Shown: positions 1 to 9,661, counted from the stretch's first letter. The stretch is DNA of 64,000 nucleotides from Bacteroidales bacterium (GCA_015060385.1 SUYO01000002.1:124001-188000), one strand, 5' to 3'. The notes: a model not told the origin generated them from the letters alone. Numbers and translations are program-made.

Positions 1-1424
1 CTGTAGGCATCCGGAAGCTGCTGCACCTTTGCCATAAGTTCGTCGTCAAGTGGTTTGAATTCAGTAATGTCACGCATCAGGAAGCATGCATCGGCAATCT
101 CCAGAAAACTGCCTTCTGTCCTGAGGAAAGGATAGTTGATGAAAGCATGTTCAGTCGACATGTGCATGAAGATATCTTTGACATAGTGATAACCTTCAGT
201 AAATGCTGCAGCCGGAACATTCATGACTTCCACAAGGTCTGCCGGTATCAGCCGGTCCCTTTCCTGCATGTATGCGCCAAGTAGTTCTATATACTCTTCG
301 GTAGACTTGTTCTGTGCCAATGTCTTGTTGTAAGCCAATTCAGCAGGGGCGTGGATCAAGCTATAGAGCAGATTCGTGCGTATGAAGAGTGTGAAATACT
401 CCTTGACGGCTAGAGGAAGATCTGCATTCTCGGCCATTTCCATCTCCTTATCTGACTCTTCGATCATCTTGTCGACTAACTTTTTCAGGTCATAGCTTGT
501 CAATTCAGACTCCAAGGAATCACGCATCTCTGCTTCATAGACTCTTAGCTCATTTGAAAAACTATCCTCCAGATCAGCAAAAGCCTGATTCAGCGCAGCA
601 TGTGCTCCTTTGAACACTACAAAAGGTTCTGCAGGTCTTCTGTCAGCGAAGAGTGAATTCCTGCGGCTGTTCTCACGCAGGTTCACGATGCATTCTGTCG
701 TTTCTCCCGGCTCCAGAAAAACTGTCAGAAGCTTGTTGAATCCACCGGATCCTACCTTCACACAACTAGTCTGAACAACCGGAACCTCTACCTGGAAGGT
801 ACCGTCATCAGACAGATAACCATCCTTATATCCGGACTCGGAAAGCAGGTTGTAGTTCTCAAAATATATACGGTTCATCTGATCGTCAGGACGATGGCCC
901 AGGACCTTGATCTTGAGCGTTGCCTTGCCATATTCCTGCTTTATCTCGGGAAGGGGCGCATCGGCTGTGAGCTTCTCCGGCTTCGGCATACTGATCTTCG
1001 GTAATTTTCCGTCAAGACGGATTCCCCATATTCTGAAAGCTCCCTGCTCGTATCCTTCAATGAAGTCTATGGAATTCACTCCGGTCGGAATCGGAGGAAA
1101 GGTCAAGGTAAACTGCGCCTCTCCAGAATCCGGCATCCAGAATTCCTTGTCGAGTTCAATGCCATCTGCCGAGACAATCGGATATTGATTGCCGTTCTCA
1201 TCGGCAAGGAATGTAGATGACACGATCTTGATCCACCAATGCGGAGTGAATCTTGCCTCAACATGAAGGACAGTTGTAGAATCCGTCAGGTCGATTCTTG
1301 ATATTTCGACGGTTTTAGTGTTACGAACCTCATAGAGAGGAGCTTCGATCGTACCGCGATGCGGCTGCTGGCTGCATGCTACAATGCACAGTATTGTCGA
1401 CAAAACAAATAATATCTTTTTCAT
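1..1424 (-). CDS. Lipoprotein, possibly TlpA/thioredoxin-family N-terminal region; truncated by the window edge
   Basis: Minus-strand reading from ATG at 1424 gives MKKILFVLSTILCIVACSQQPHRGTIEAPLYEV..., a lipobox-like signal; open to the window edge, so absent from the ORF track. Confidence 0.6.
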   Translation of the reverse strand, partial: MKKILFVLSTILCIVACSQQPHRGTIEAPLYEVRNTKTVEISRIDLTDSTTVLHVEARFTPHWWIKIVSSTFLADENGNQYPIVSADGIELDKEFWMPDSGEAQFTLTFPPIPTGVNSIDFIEGYEQGAFRIWGIRLDGKLPKISMPKPEKLTADAPLPEIKQEYGKATLKIKVLGHRPDDQMNRIYFENYNLLSESGYKDGYLSDDGTFQVEVPVVQTSCVKVGSGGFNKLLTVFLEPGETTECIVNLRENSRRNSLFADRRPAEPFVVFKGAHAALNQAFADLEDSFSNELRVYEAEMRDSLESELTSYDLKKLVDKMIEESDKEMEMAENADLPLAVKEYFTLFIRTNLLYSLIHAPAELAYNKTLAQNKSTEEYIELLGAYMQERDRLIPADLVEVMNVPAAAFTEGYHYVKDIFMHMSTEHAFINYPFLRTEGSFLEIADACFLMRDITEFKPLDDELMAKVQQLPDAY

Positions 1425-1443
1425 ATAGACTGATTTACATTGA

Positions 1444-2994
1444 TTATTCTACTATTCGTGCTATTATTCTTCTGGTTTTCTGCCAGACACCGTTTTTAAT
1501 TTCAAACTCCACTTTCTCGCCGCAGACGGTTCCTCTTATGATTCCCTTCCTGAATGTCCTCTTGACTGCCGGGAACTCTGCTCGGAATGTATTTGAAGTG
1601 AATCCTGCATCGCGTATGTAATCCTGATCGGTTGGAATTCCGTGCAGTCGTGTGAGTTTGCGTGAGTTGGATTTCTTTATTCTTATCTTCCAGTCGCTGC
1701 CCACAGATATAGGTACGCTGCGATCTTCCTGTATGTATAAAGTGAAGTACAGCATTGTGTTCTTCTCATTCAGTTCGACCCTGTCCAAGATAAGGAAATC
1801 GGGCATGTCGTTGGTGTCTATCTTCCGCAACATGGAAAAAGGTGCCATCACAACCGCATTCACTGTGCCTGCGACAGGATTGTGGCCAAGAGAGGCCTGA
1901 ACTCCATACCACTGGTCGTTGTTGCCGTCCGGATTGATGTCAAACTCAACGATATCAGCATCCAGCGGTTCATAGACATAGCACATCCTGAACTGGCAAT
2001 AATCAGGAGACCAGAATATGTCCTTCTCGCTGCCGGCCATTCCTACGATCTGCCGGCAGCGGTATGTCTTGCCGTCCGCCACGATCACATTGTCTGCATC
2101 GCAGTTGATCCAAAGGTCAGTACCTTGCGATAAAGTCGTGAAAATGCGAAGCTCCTTGGTTGAACGCTCTATCTTAACGATTGTTTCGCCAGTCATGTTC
2201 ACCCTTACAATAGGCTCGTTGATAGTGACGATGTCAGAGGCTGTAGAATTATATTCATTGAGCAGCTGCTTTTCCATCTGTCTTGCCGTATATCCCGGGA
2301 AAGTTGCGGCGAGGTCTCTGTATTCAGGCAGGATAGTGCAATATCTGACGTTTCCTTCCGGCAGAACCATGCTTACCTGCGGAATGTGTGAATCCCATGC
2401 AGAGCGAGCTATCCGATGAATTGTAGCGTATGGGAAATCATCATTCGGATAAAGACAAAGTCCGTGGGCATCAAGCATCGGGACCCAGTACAGCACTTCA
2501 TCAAGAGTCTGGCAAGACCATGAGAAGTCGTTATACCTGATCGAATATGGCTTGTCTTCTCCCTTGATCCACACCCTCACCATTCTGGAATCCGGCATAT
2601 AGGTATTGTCCACATCCTTCTCCTCGTTGGCGATATGGCTTTTTATACCGTTCTTCCACAGCATCTCCATCAATGGCTTATAAGGCATCAGATCGCTGCC
2701 ATCAATCTTTATGGTCAATCTTGTCGCCTTATCAGACTGTAGTTTTTTCAGCAGGCGTCCGCCATATAAGTCTTCAGAAGAAAATACCATAGGCTCGCTC
2801 TGCTTGTTCAGCATATAGACATGCTTACCAGTCGCTTCGGATATCCTCAGCGTCTGATATTTTTCAAGAATTTCGGTACTTTTTGCGGTGTAACCTAATT
2901 TGCCGTCAATGGTTTCGGCTTCCTGTGCGAATGAGTCGATGGCCGAAAGGCAGAAGATGGCAGCCAGGGCCAATAATAGATTTTGAATCTTCAT
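1444..2994 (-). CDS. Secreted protein homologous to the periplasmic part of the 3097..4998 product
   Basis: 516 aa, signal peptide MKIQNLLLALAAIFCLSAIDSFAQ; blocks such as LTIKIDG, NEEKDV.NTY, VPMLDAHGLCLYP and DIFWSPDYC.FR shared with the neighbour. Confidence 0.8.
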   Translation of the reverse strand: MKIQNLLLALAAIFCLSAIDSFAQEAETIDGKLGYTAKSTEILEKYQTLRISEATGKHVYMLNKQSEPMVFSSEDLYGGRLLKKLQSDKATRLTIKIDGSDLMPYKPLMEMLWKNGIKSHIANEEKDVDNTYMPDSRMVRVWIKGEDKPYSIRYNDFSWSCQTLDEVLYWVPMLDAHGLCLYPNDDFPYATIHRIARSAWDSHIPQVSMVLPEGNVRYCTILPEYRDLAATFPGYTARQMEKQLLNEYNSTASDIVTINEPIVRVNMTGETIVKIERSTKELRIFTTLSQGTDLWINCDADNVIVADGKTYRCRQIVGMAGSEKDIFWSPDYCQFRMCYVYEPLDADIVEFDINPDGNNDQWYGVQASLGHNPVAGTVNAVVMAPFSMLRKIDTNDMPDFLILDRVELNEKNTMLYFTLYIQEDRSVPISVGSDWKIRIKKSNSRKLTRLHGIPTDQDYIRDAGFTSNTFRAEFPAVKRTFRKGIIRGTVCGEKVEFEIKNGVWQKTRRIIARIVE

Positions 2995-3018
2995 GATCGG
3001 ATAATTTGTTTCAGTTTT

Positions 3019-3030
3019 GATGAAGCAAAT
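3019..3030 (-). promoter_or_regulatory. Bacteroidetes-type -7 element (TAAATTTG) upstream of 1444..2994
   Basis: Reverse complement of caaattta matches TAnnTTTG. Confidence 0.4.
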
Positions 3031-3096
3031 TTAATCCGACCTTATGCAGCAACGGATATTATTTACATTACATAAGCGTTGCATTTGCGTTGCAAC

Positions 3097-4998
3097 CTAT
3101 TCAGAAACAGTATTTACAGGTTCTCTCTTACCTTTTATGGTTACAGATTCACCACACACGGTACCTGTGACGAAATCGATTTCATCTGTTATCGCAGGGA
3201 ACTCCGCACGGAATGGTGTTGTCGTGTATCCTGCATGACGGATGAAATTCTCATCCATAGGAAGGCCATGAAGTTTCTGGACATTGTAGACACTGCCGGA
3301 CTTGGTGGTAATGGTGAGGTCACTACCAATAAAGACAGGGACATGGCGCTGTTCCATCAAAGAAAGGTCAAAATAGAGCATCGTATTATCTTTATTATAC
3401 TCTATCGCCAACAAAACCAAGCCATCGGTCTGAGAATCCGAATCCACCTTATCAAGTATGACATAGGTGTAAGGCATTTCAAGTTTCAGACACTTCTCGT
3501 ACGGATTATGTCCTGCTGATGCCTGCACACCATACCAATTATTCTTTTCGCTGTCAGGATTGATATCGAACTCCTTGACATCTGCATCCAAAGGCTCAAA
3601 AACATGGCATAATCTGAATCTACAATAGTCCGGAGACCAGAAGATATCCCTTTCACATCCGGCCATTCCTATGATTTCCTTGCATTTGTATGTCTTGCCG
3701 TCAGCCACAATCACATCTTTCGCATCATACGAAATCCACAGATCCGAACCTTGGATAAGCGATGTGAATACGCGAAGCTCCTTGCCGGAACGTTCTATCT
3801 TATCGATGGATACTGATGAAGTCGAAACTCTTACGAGCGGATTCTCTATTGTAACGACATCCGGCTCCGTCGAGTCATACTCACTCAGCAGCTGAGTTTC
3901 TATCTGACGGACGGTATAACCCGGAAATTTAGCTGACAGGTCTCTCGTTTCAGGCAGAATGGTGCAATAATACCCATCTTCCCCCTTAAGCAACATGCTG
4001 ATCTGTTTGTTGTTGGATTTCCATGCCGATTCAGCGATCTTCTGGAGTATTGAATATGGCACATCGTCGGTCATCGGATAGAGACAAAGTCCGTGGGCGT
4101 CAAGCATCGGAACCCAGGACAATACATCCTCAAGCGTCTCGCAGGTCCATGCAAAGTCATTATATCTTATATGATATGGCATATCCTCGCCCTGGACCCA
4201 CACCCTTACCATCCTTGAATCTGTATGGTAGGTGTTCTCTACATCCTTTTCCTCGTTGGTGATGTGGCTTTTGACTCTGACTTTCCAGAGGCTTTCCATC
4301 AAGGATTTGTATGGAGTTATGTCATAGCCGTCTATCTTGATGGTCAATCTGCTTGCTTTTTCCCTTCTCAACTTCTTAGGAAGCTTATCCAAGGCGACCT
4401 GTTCAGGGGCGTTGCCTTTTTTCAGGGAATATTCGACATTCAGCAGATTTTCCGACACCCTTATGAAACGATGCTCGTCAAGAACCTCGTCATTCTTTGC
4501 CGTATAACTCAGTTCTGTCTGTCTGTTGCCCCCTGGGCGTAATATCAGGAACAAGGCAGCCATCACAATACATCCCAGGATTCCCCAGATGTATGGCATC
4601 CGCTTTCTATTATGTCTGATGGTCACCTGGTCCGCTGATTCATCCTTTGGCTCGAAAAACAGACTGAACACTTCCGGATCCATCTTCTTTCTCAGCCTGT
4701 GCTTCATGCTTCGCACACTGCTGTCTTCGATGTTCAGTATCTGGGATATTGTCGTCGATGTAAAGTTCATCGACGACAATACGCATGTTATGATGATGTT
4801 TATGCTCTTGTCGAAGGAGATAGAAAGGAATAGAGCAGAATACACTTTCAGGATACTTTCCTTGATGCGGTTCTTTTCATCGTTTGAAACGGCTGTGCCC
4901 TGCATATGTATCTTCTGAACCAGAAAGTATTCCTCTGTTTCCTTGAACGCAGCATTCAGGGCAAGCAGTTCGGCTGAAAGTTTCTCTTGTGTACTCAT
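3097..4998 (-). CDS. Membrane-anchored HTH regulator: cytoplasmic HTH, one TM helix, large periplasmic domain
   Basis: 633 aa; HTH-like TTISQILNIEDSSVRSMKHRLRKKM, then TM segment YIWGILGCIVMAALFLIL, then a domain paralogous to 1444..2994. Confidence 0.7.
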   Translation of the reverse strand: MSTQEKLSAELLALNAAFKETEEYFLVQKIHMQGTAVSNDEKNRIKESILKVYSALFLSISFDKSINIIITCVLSSMNFTSTTISQILNIEDSSVRSMKHRLRKKMDPEVFSLFFEPKDESADQVTIRHNRKRMPYIWGILGCIVMAALFLILRPGGNRQTELSYTAKNDEVLDEHRFIRVSENLLNVEYSLKKGNAPEQVALDKLPKKLRREKASRLTIKIDGYDITPYKSLMESLWKVRVKSHITNEEKDVENTYHTDSRMVRVWVQGEDMPYHIRYNDFAWTCETLEDVLSWVPMLDAHGLCLYPMTDDVPYSILQKIAESAWKSNNKQISMLLKGEDGYYCTILPETRDLSAKFPGYTVRQIETQLLSEYDSTEPDVVTIENPLVRVSTSSVSIDKIERSGKELRVFTSLIQGSDLWISYDAKDVIVADGKTYKCKEIIGMAGCERDIFWSPDYCRFRLCHVFEPLDADVKEFDINPDSEKNNWYGVQASAGHNPYEKCLKLEMPYTYVILDKVDSDSQTDGLVLLAIEYNKDNTMLYFDLSLMEQRHVPVFIGSDLTITTKSGSVYNVQKLHGLPMDENFIRHAGYTTTPFRAEFPAITDEIDFVTGTVCGESVTIKGKREPVNTVSE

Positions 4999-5028
4999 AA
5001 CGGATTTCCGGTAAAATCTTTACAGAAA

Positions 5029-5039
5029 TACAAAGTTAA
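5029..5039 (-). promoter_or_regulatory. Bacteroidetes-type -7 element (TAACTTTG) upstream of 3097..4998
   Basis: Reverse complement of caaagtta matches TAnnTTTG. Confidence 0.45.
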
Positions 5040-5048
5040 GATTTTCAT

Positions 5049-5086
5049 GCAAAGAAAAGTGAGATGATGCTAAGAAATGGAAAAAT
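5049..5086. repeat. 38-bp direct repeat, copy 1
   Basis: gcaaagaaaagtgagatgatgctaagaaatggaaaaat; 36/38 identical to 8535..8572. Confidence 0.85.
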
Positions 5087-5942
5087 GTTTTTTAGGATTG
5101 ATCGAAAATCGTCTTTGAGACTTGATGGTTCCTTTTTTGTTTCCGAACTTTATTTGAAAAAGAGAAGTATGGGTAATGATATTTTAAAGGGTGGAGCAAC
5201 AGAACATGGTGAGATAATAGTCTATCAGCCGGATGAGGTGACGAGGCTGGAAGTGAGGGTTAGTGATGAGACTGTGTGGGTCAACAGAAATCAGATGTCT
5301 CTGCTTTTTGGAAGAGATGTCAAGACAATAGGTAAACATATCAATAATGCCCTGTGCGAGGAATTATCCGATATGGCAGTTGTCGCAAATTTTGCGACAA
5401 CTGCATCTGACGGCAAAGTATATTCCGTTGCATATTATAATCTGGATATGGTACTATCAGTCGGATATAGGGTAAAATCATCTAAAGGAATACAATTCAG
5501 ACGGTGGGCAAATTATATTTTGAAAGAATACTTGATAAAAGGATATACAATTAATCAGAGACTGAATGATTTTGAAGGCAGAATCAACACCCGTCTTTTA
5601 GAACATGAAATTCGTCTGAAAGAACATGACCAGAAAATTGACTTCTTTGTCCGGACTTCGTTGCCTCCGGTTGAAGGAGTCTTTTATGACGGTCAGATCT
5701 TCGATGCCTATGTCTTTGCAGCAGAAATCCGCACTGGTCGCCTTACCGAAACCCTGAAGCAGGATCTTGTCAGGCATAATGCCCAATATCCTCCCATAAC
5801 CCTGACAAAAGCCCCTGACATCCACGACCGTTTCCTGATCGTGGATGATGATGTCTATCATATCGGTGCCTCCCTGAAGGACCTTGGCAAGAAGCTCTTT
5901 GCCTTTTCAAGGATGTCCGTCCCGAAAGATGTCCTTATATGA
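5064..5942 (+). CDS. RhuM/virulence-associated family protein with C-terminal HDRFL..DD.VYHIGASLKDLGKK segment; likely start 5169
   Basis: VRVSDETVWVNRNQMSLLFGRDVKTIGKHI and RRWANYILKEYLIKGYTIN are typical RhuM signatures. Confidence 0.75.
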   Translation: MMLRNGKMFFRIDRKSSLRLDGSFFVSELYLKKRSMGNDILKGGATEHGEIIVYQPDEVTRLEVRVSDETVWVNRNQMSLLFGRDVKTIGKHINNALCEELSDMAVVANFATTASDGKVYSVAYYNLDMVLSVGYRVKSSKGIQFRRWANYILKEYLIKGYTINQRLNDFEGRINTRLLEHEIRLKEHDQKIDFFVRTSLPPVEGVFYDGQIFDAYVFAAEIRTGRLTETLKQDLVRHNAQYPPITLTKAPDIHDRFLIVDDDVYHIGASLKDLGKKLFAFSRMSVPKDVLI

Positions 5943-5957
5943 GTGCAATACAGGCAT

Positions 5958-8357
5958 CTACTCCTTCTTCAACGCCTCGGCCGGGTTGGTACGTATCAGG
6001 CGTAGTGCCTGGATGGCGATGGCAATGAGGGTCACACCAAGGACGGTCGCGAATGCACCGATGTAGATGAGAGGGGAGTTGTCGGTGCGGATGACGTATC
6101 CTTCGAGCCAGCGGCCGATGACTGTGTATGCGGCCGGGATGGCGAAATAGGCTGATATGATGATCGGTAATGTGAAGTTGAGCACCATCTTGCGAACTAT
6201 CTCTCCCTTCGAACATCCGAACACATTGCGTACTGCATTGTCTTTCTCACCTGTCTTTGCATGATAGCTGCTGAGTCCTACGATGGTCATTATGGTCATA
6301 AGTATGCAGATGACGGAGAAACCGGCCAGAAGCATCAGCATGTTCTTTTCTTCCTGAACCTGCTGTGACTGTATCTCCTGAAGCGAAATCACTCCCATCA
6401 TGTCGGTGTCATACCCTTTTGAGTAATAGAAATCCCATATCCTTTTCATTCTGTCGGCTACATTTCTGTCAACCTGGACACAGAGCTGCTCGCCGATTGA
6501 AAGTGTTGTGCTGAAGTCTTTCAGAACCCTTATTCCGGTTATTTTACCAGCTGTATCTTCAGTGACATCACCCAGTTTCATGTCTGATACAGTGCCGCAT
6601 ACAGGAAGTGCTCCTTGCCATGAAAACAAGGTGTTGTTGTAAAGAAGTTCCCCGATATTTTCATATGTGCTCTGACAGAGATAAAGGTTCTCAGTAGAGT
6701 TGGGTTCACTGAATTCCTCGAGGAATTCGACACCTAGTATGTCAAAATATGTTCTGTCTCCTGCAATTACCCTCACTTCATCCTTGACTTCCCCCGTCTT
6801 ATCGGCGATCATTGTCATTTCCGGATACACAGGCATATTGTTGAAACGTCCGACCTTCGATACATAAGACTGTGCTTCGAGTTCATCCTGATATGTGTTC
6901 ATGCCTTTATCCAGGAACTGGATGAAAACGATGTTGTCAGTCTCATAGCCCCAAGGTTGATTTATCAGATGTCTTGTCTGTCTTGTAATGCCAAAGCAGA
7001 TTGATAATGCTCCTATGCTCAGCAGACCTGCAATGCCGATAAATATCTTGCTGAATATTATCTTGTCCTTGTATCTTGCTTCTCCCTTGATGACATTGAT
7101 TGCCTGATATGATGACAATATGATGGAAGGAACAGCACCGGATAAGGCAACCATTACGAGGATCATCCCGGCAAGTATGATGTATTCACTCAGATATTTC
7201 ATCGGATGAATATCGGTTCCGAGAATCTGACCGATCGGTTCCTTAAAGGCCAGAGCGATCATGACGGCAAATGTGCATGATACCATAAGTAATGTGAATG
7301 CCTCTGCAAAACATCTTCCGATGATACCTTTCCTGTCTGTTCCTAACAGCTGTCTGGTTGCAATCTCCTTGATTCTGAATCTTGAGAACGCAATGGTAAG
7401 GACCACATAGTCAAGCATCGCCACGATAGTCAGGAATATGCACATCAGCAGATAGATGTTGAATAGTTTCTTATTCCTGATATTGTTGAAGTATGTGCCG
7501 ATTTCGTTGATTTCTCCGCTATCAAGTTCGCGAATCCTTTCAAATTGTGTCAGAAGGACTTCTTCGTTATAGTTGTATTGAGGCCCATGAATGAGCTTCA
7601 GGTATTTTCGATATTCGGTATTAAGCAGTTGTGATGTAGCCTCGATGTCAGTATCCTCTCGTGTTCTTATAAAATTCAGTTGACCGAACTGTAACATTTC
7701 TTGAAACAAGGTCTGCATCAGTTTCTGATACAGGTCGATGTTGATAATGATATCGGGTTCGTTGAATATGGTTTTGGGGAAAGGTGCGAAAACACCCGTT
7801 ACTGTCAGGTCTATATCAAGATCTGCGATATCCGGATAAAATCCCTTCAGGGCGTTTTCCTCAAACAGATTGATTACCTTGCCCAATGCGTCTCCTTCCG
7901 GGAAGAATATGTTTGCAAGTTCGTCTGATATGATTACAGAATATTCATTTTCAAGTGCTTCCTTGGGATTCCCTGCCAGAAGAGGGAATGTGAAGAATTC
8001 AAAGAAATTCGAAGAGCCTGCTATAGTGGCGACATGTACTTCCTGATCTGCGTGACGAGCGCATGTTATACCGGTATAAAGCCTTTTTGCATCACCATAT
8101 ACAGGTGCGACCGAACAAGATTCGCTGATATCAGGAATCGTGCTATATATTTCAGGTAGATTGCTGTTGGTCACGACAGAGCCTGCAGTATGACATAAAT
8201 AGATGTCATCAGTATTCTTAAGTGCCTTGTTCACGCTCATGTCATCGACGATGTAAGAACTCAGAACTACGACAAATGCCAATGCAACGCTAAGTCCCAC
8301 GACCTCGATTGCAGTGTACAATTTGTTTCTTGAAAGGAATCTTAAATAGCTTTTCAT
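5958..8357 (-). CDS. ABC transporter permease, FtsX/MacB_PCD family (P8, detached)
   Basis: 799 aa; N-term MKSYLRFLSRNKLYTAIEVVGLSVALAFV, C-term RTNPAEALKKE; multiple TM segments. Confidence 0.9.
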   Translation of the reverse strand: MKSYLRFLSRNKLYTAIEVVGLSVALAFVVVLSSYIVDDMSVNKALKNTDDIYLCHTAGSVVTNSNLPEIYSTIPDISESCSVAPVYGDAKRLYTGITCARHADQEVHVATIAGSSNFFEFFTFPLLAGNPKEALENEYSVIISDELANIFFPEGDALGKVINLFEENALKGFYPDIADLDIDLTVTGVFAPFPKTIFNEPDIIINIDLYQKLMQTLFQEMLQFGQLNFIRTREDTDIEATSQLLNTEYRKYLKLIHGPQYNYNEEVLLTQFERIRELDSGEINEIGTYFNNIRNKKLFNIYLLMCIFLTIVAMLDYVVLTIAFSRFRIKEIATRQLLGTDRKGIIGRCFAEAFTLLMVSCTFAVMIALAFKEPIGQILGTDIHPMKYLSEYIILAGMILVMVALSGAVPSIILSSYQAINVIKGEARYKDKIIFSKIFIGIAGLLSIGALSICFGITRQTRHLINQPWGYETDNIVFIQFLDKGMNTYQDELEAQSYVSKVGRFNNMPVYPEMTMIADKTGEVKDEVRVIAGDRTYFDILGVEFLEEFSEPNSTENLYLCQSTYENIGELLYNNTLFSWQGALPVCGTVSDMKLGDVTEDTAGKITGIRVLKDFSTTLSIGEQLCVQVDRNVADRMKRIWDFYYSKGYDTDMMGVISLQEIQSQQVQEEKNMLMLLAGFSVICILMTIMTIVGLSSYHAKTGEKDNAVRNVFGCSKGEIVRKMVLNFTLPIIISAYFAIPAAYTVIGRWLEGYVIRTDNSPLIYIGAFATVLGVTLIAIAIQALRLIRTNPAEALKKE

Positions 8358-8385
8358 CAGTTTGTTTGATTTTGTCGTTCCGGTA

Positions 8386-8403
8386 TGCTATAGCTGTGCC
8401 AAA
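8386..8403 (-). promoter_or_regulatory. Sigma-54 -24/-12 promoter of P8
   Basis: Minus strand TTTGGCACAGCTATAGCA, GG-N10-GC spacing, 30 bp upstream of ATG at 8357. Confidence 0.65.
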
Positions 8404-8455
8404 GTTGCTAATATGTTGCTGTTCAATGTTTTGCTAAAATTGTGAGTTTCGGCAG

Positions 8456-8485
8456 GTGTAAAGAAACTTTACAAAAGTGTAAAGG
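8456..8485 (-). promoter_or_regulatory. Putative enhancer-binding-protein site (UAS) of P8
   Basis: gtgtaaagaaactttacaaaagtgtaaagg; near-identical to 30692..30721 at the same distance from the -24 box. Confidence 0.6.
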
Positions 8486-8519
8486 TAAAATTTATTTTAT
8501 CATGCTAAAATAAATTTTA
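8486..8519. repeat. Perfect 14-bp inverted repeat
   Basis: TAAAATTTATTTTA-tcatgc-TAAAATAAATTTTA. Confidence 0.85.
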
Positions 8520-8534
8520 GCCTCCCCTCTGGAG

Positions 8535-8572
8535 GCAAAGAAAAGTGCGATGATGCTAAGAAACGGAAAAAT
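8535..8572. repeat. 38-bp direct repeat, copy 2
   Basis: gcaaagaaaagtgcgatgatgctaagaaacggaaaaat; see 5049..5086. Confidence 0.85.
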
Positions 8573-8636
8573 CTTCCTGATTTCACCACATAAATTTTTC
8601 CGTATTACCCTAACTGCTGAACTTCATTGAAAAAAC

Positions 8637-9143
8637 ATGAAGAATTATCGTCTGGCAGTCGACGAAAACGGATCACCATTCGTCCTGAACAGCAAAGGCT
8701 CGATCGATTTCGGGTACATCACTGAAGAAATGAACCTCCCGGCAGCACCTATCAGGGTTGCTGAGGGAGATGAAAGTTATGGACTTGCACATATGATCAA
8801 GAACCATTCTGATCAGTTATCCGAATGTGGATTCGTTGACGTGACATCGTTCGTAGAATATGTGACAAATCATTTCACAACTATCAAGGAAGGTCATAGC
8901 GGATCATATCTTCTTGAAGTGAATGAAGACAGGAACCATACATTGTTCATATCCTTGTCCAGAACCGAAGATTATTGGAAGGTAATCAGTGGAGGAGTGT
9001 TCAGACTGAAGTATTCCAGAAATAAGAAAAAGGTCTATTCCGTACCCGCAATCCGGATGCCTGAACCTGTCTCTCAGGCAAAGGTTCCTGCTTCTGGCGA
9101 GATTCAACAGGACTCAACCGAAGCGAGCGGGAATTCCTTATAG
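8637..9143 (+). CDS. Small protein, tandem paralog 1; possibly a phage-type Barnase/EndoU/RelE-like nuclease domain
   Basis: 168 aa; YGLAHMIKNHSDQL..GF..V..FVEYVTNHF..I.EG....LLEV pattern; N-terminal 44 aa identical to 9194..9661. Confidence 0.55.
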   Translation: MKNYRLAVDENGSPFVLNSKGSIDFGYITEEMNLPAAPIRVAEGDESYGLAHMIKNHSDQLSECGFVDVTSFVEYVTNHFTTIKEGHSGSYLLEVNEDRNHTLFISLSRTEDYWKVISGGVFRLKYSRNKKKVYSVPAIRMPEPVSQAKVPASGEIQQDSTEASGNSL

Positions 9144-9144
9144 A

Positions 9145-9187
9145 CCTTTTCTATCTGCAAATATACAAAATTCATTCAAAATCAATG
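9145..9187. repeat. 43-bp direct repeat, copy 1
   Basis: ccttttctatctgcaaatatacaaaattcattcaaaatcaatg, identical at 9713..9755. Confidence 0.95.
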
Positions 9188-9193
9188 CTTTCA

Positions 9194-9661
9194 ATGAAGA
9201 ATTATCGTCTGGCCGTCGATGAAAACGGATCACCATTCGTCCTGAACAGCAAAGGCTCGATCGATTTCGGGTACATAACTGAAGAAATGAACCTCCCGGC
9301 AGCGCCTATCAGAGTTGCAGAAGGAAACGAACGGTATGGATTATTACATATGGAACAGAGGCATGGTGAACAAATACGGGATAACGGGTTTTCTACGGCT
9401 CTGGAATTTGTTGAATATGTAACAATCAATTTTGATAGGATACGGCAAGGAAACAATGACACCTGTCTTCTTGAGGTAACAGGAGGGAATCATAATGAAA
9501 CCCTATTCGTAAGACTATTTCAAAGTGAAGGCTACTGGAAAGAGATAAGCGGGGGTGTTTTCAATCTGCGATACTCAAAAAAGAAAAAGGAAATCTACTC
9601 CGGCTCTGACAACCGGCCACTGCAGCCTGCTTCTGACAGTGAAGGTTTGGCCCCACAGTGA
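9194..9661 (+). CDS. Small protein, tandem paralog 2; same possible nuclease family (track start 9185)
   Basis: YGLLHMEQRHGEQIRDNGFSTALEFVEYVTINFDRIRQGN; paralog of 8637..9143. Confidence 0.55.
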   Translation: MKNYRLAVDENGSPFVLNSKGSIDFGYITEEMNLPAAPIRVAEGNERYGLLHMEQRHGEQIRDNGFSTALEFVEYVTINFDRIRQGNNDTCLLEVTGGNHNETLFVRLFQSEGYWKEISGGVFNLRYSKKKKEIYSGSDNRPLQPASDSEGLAPQ

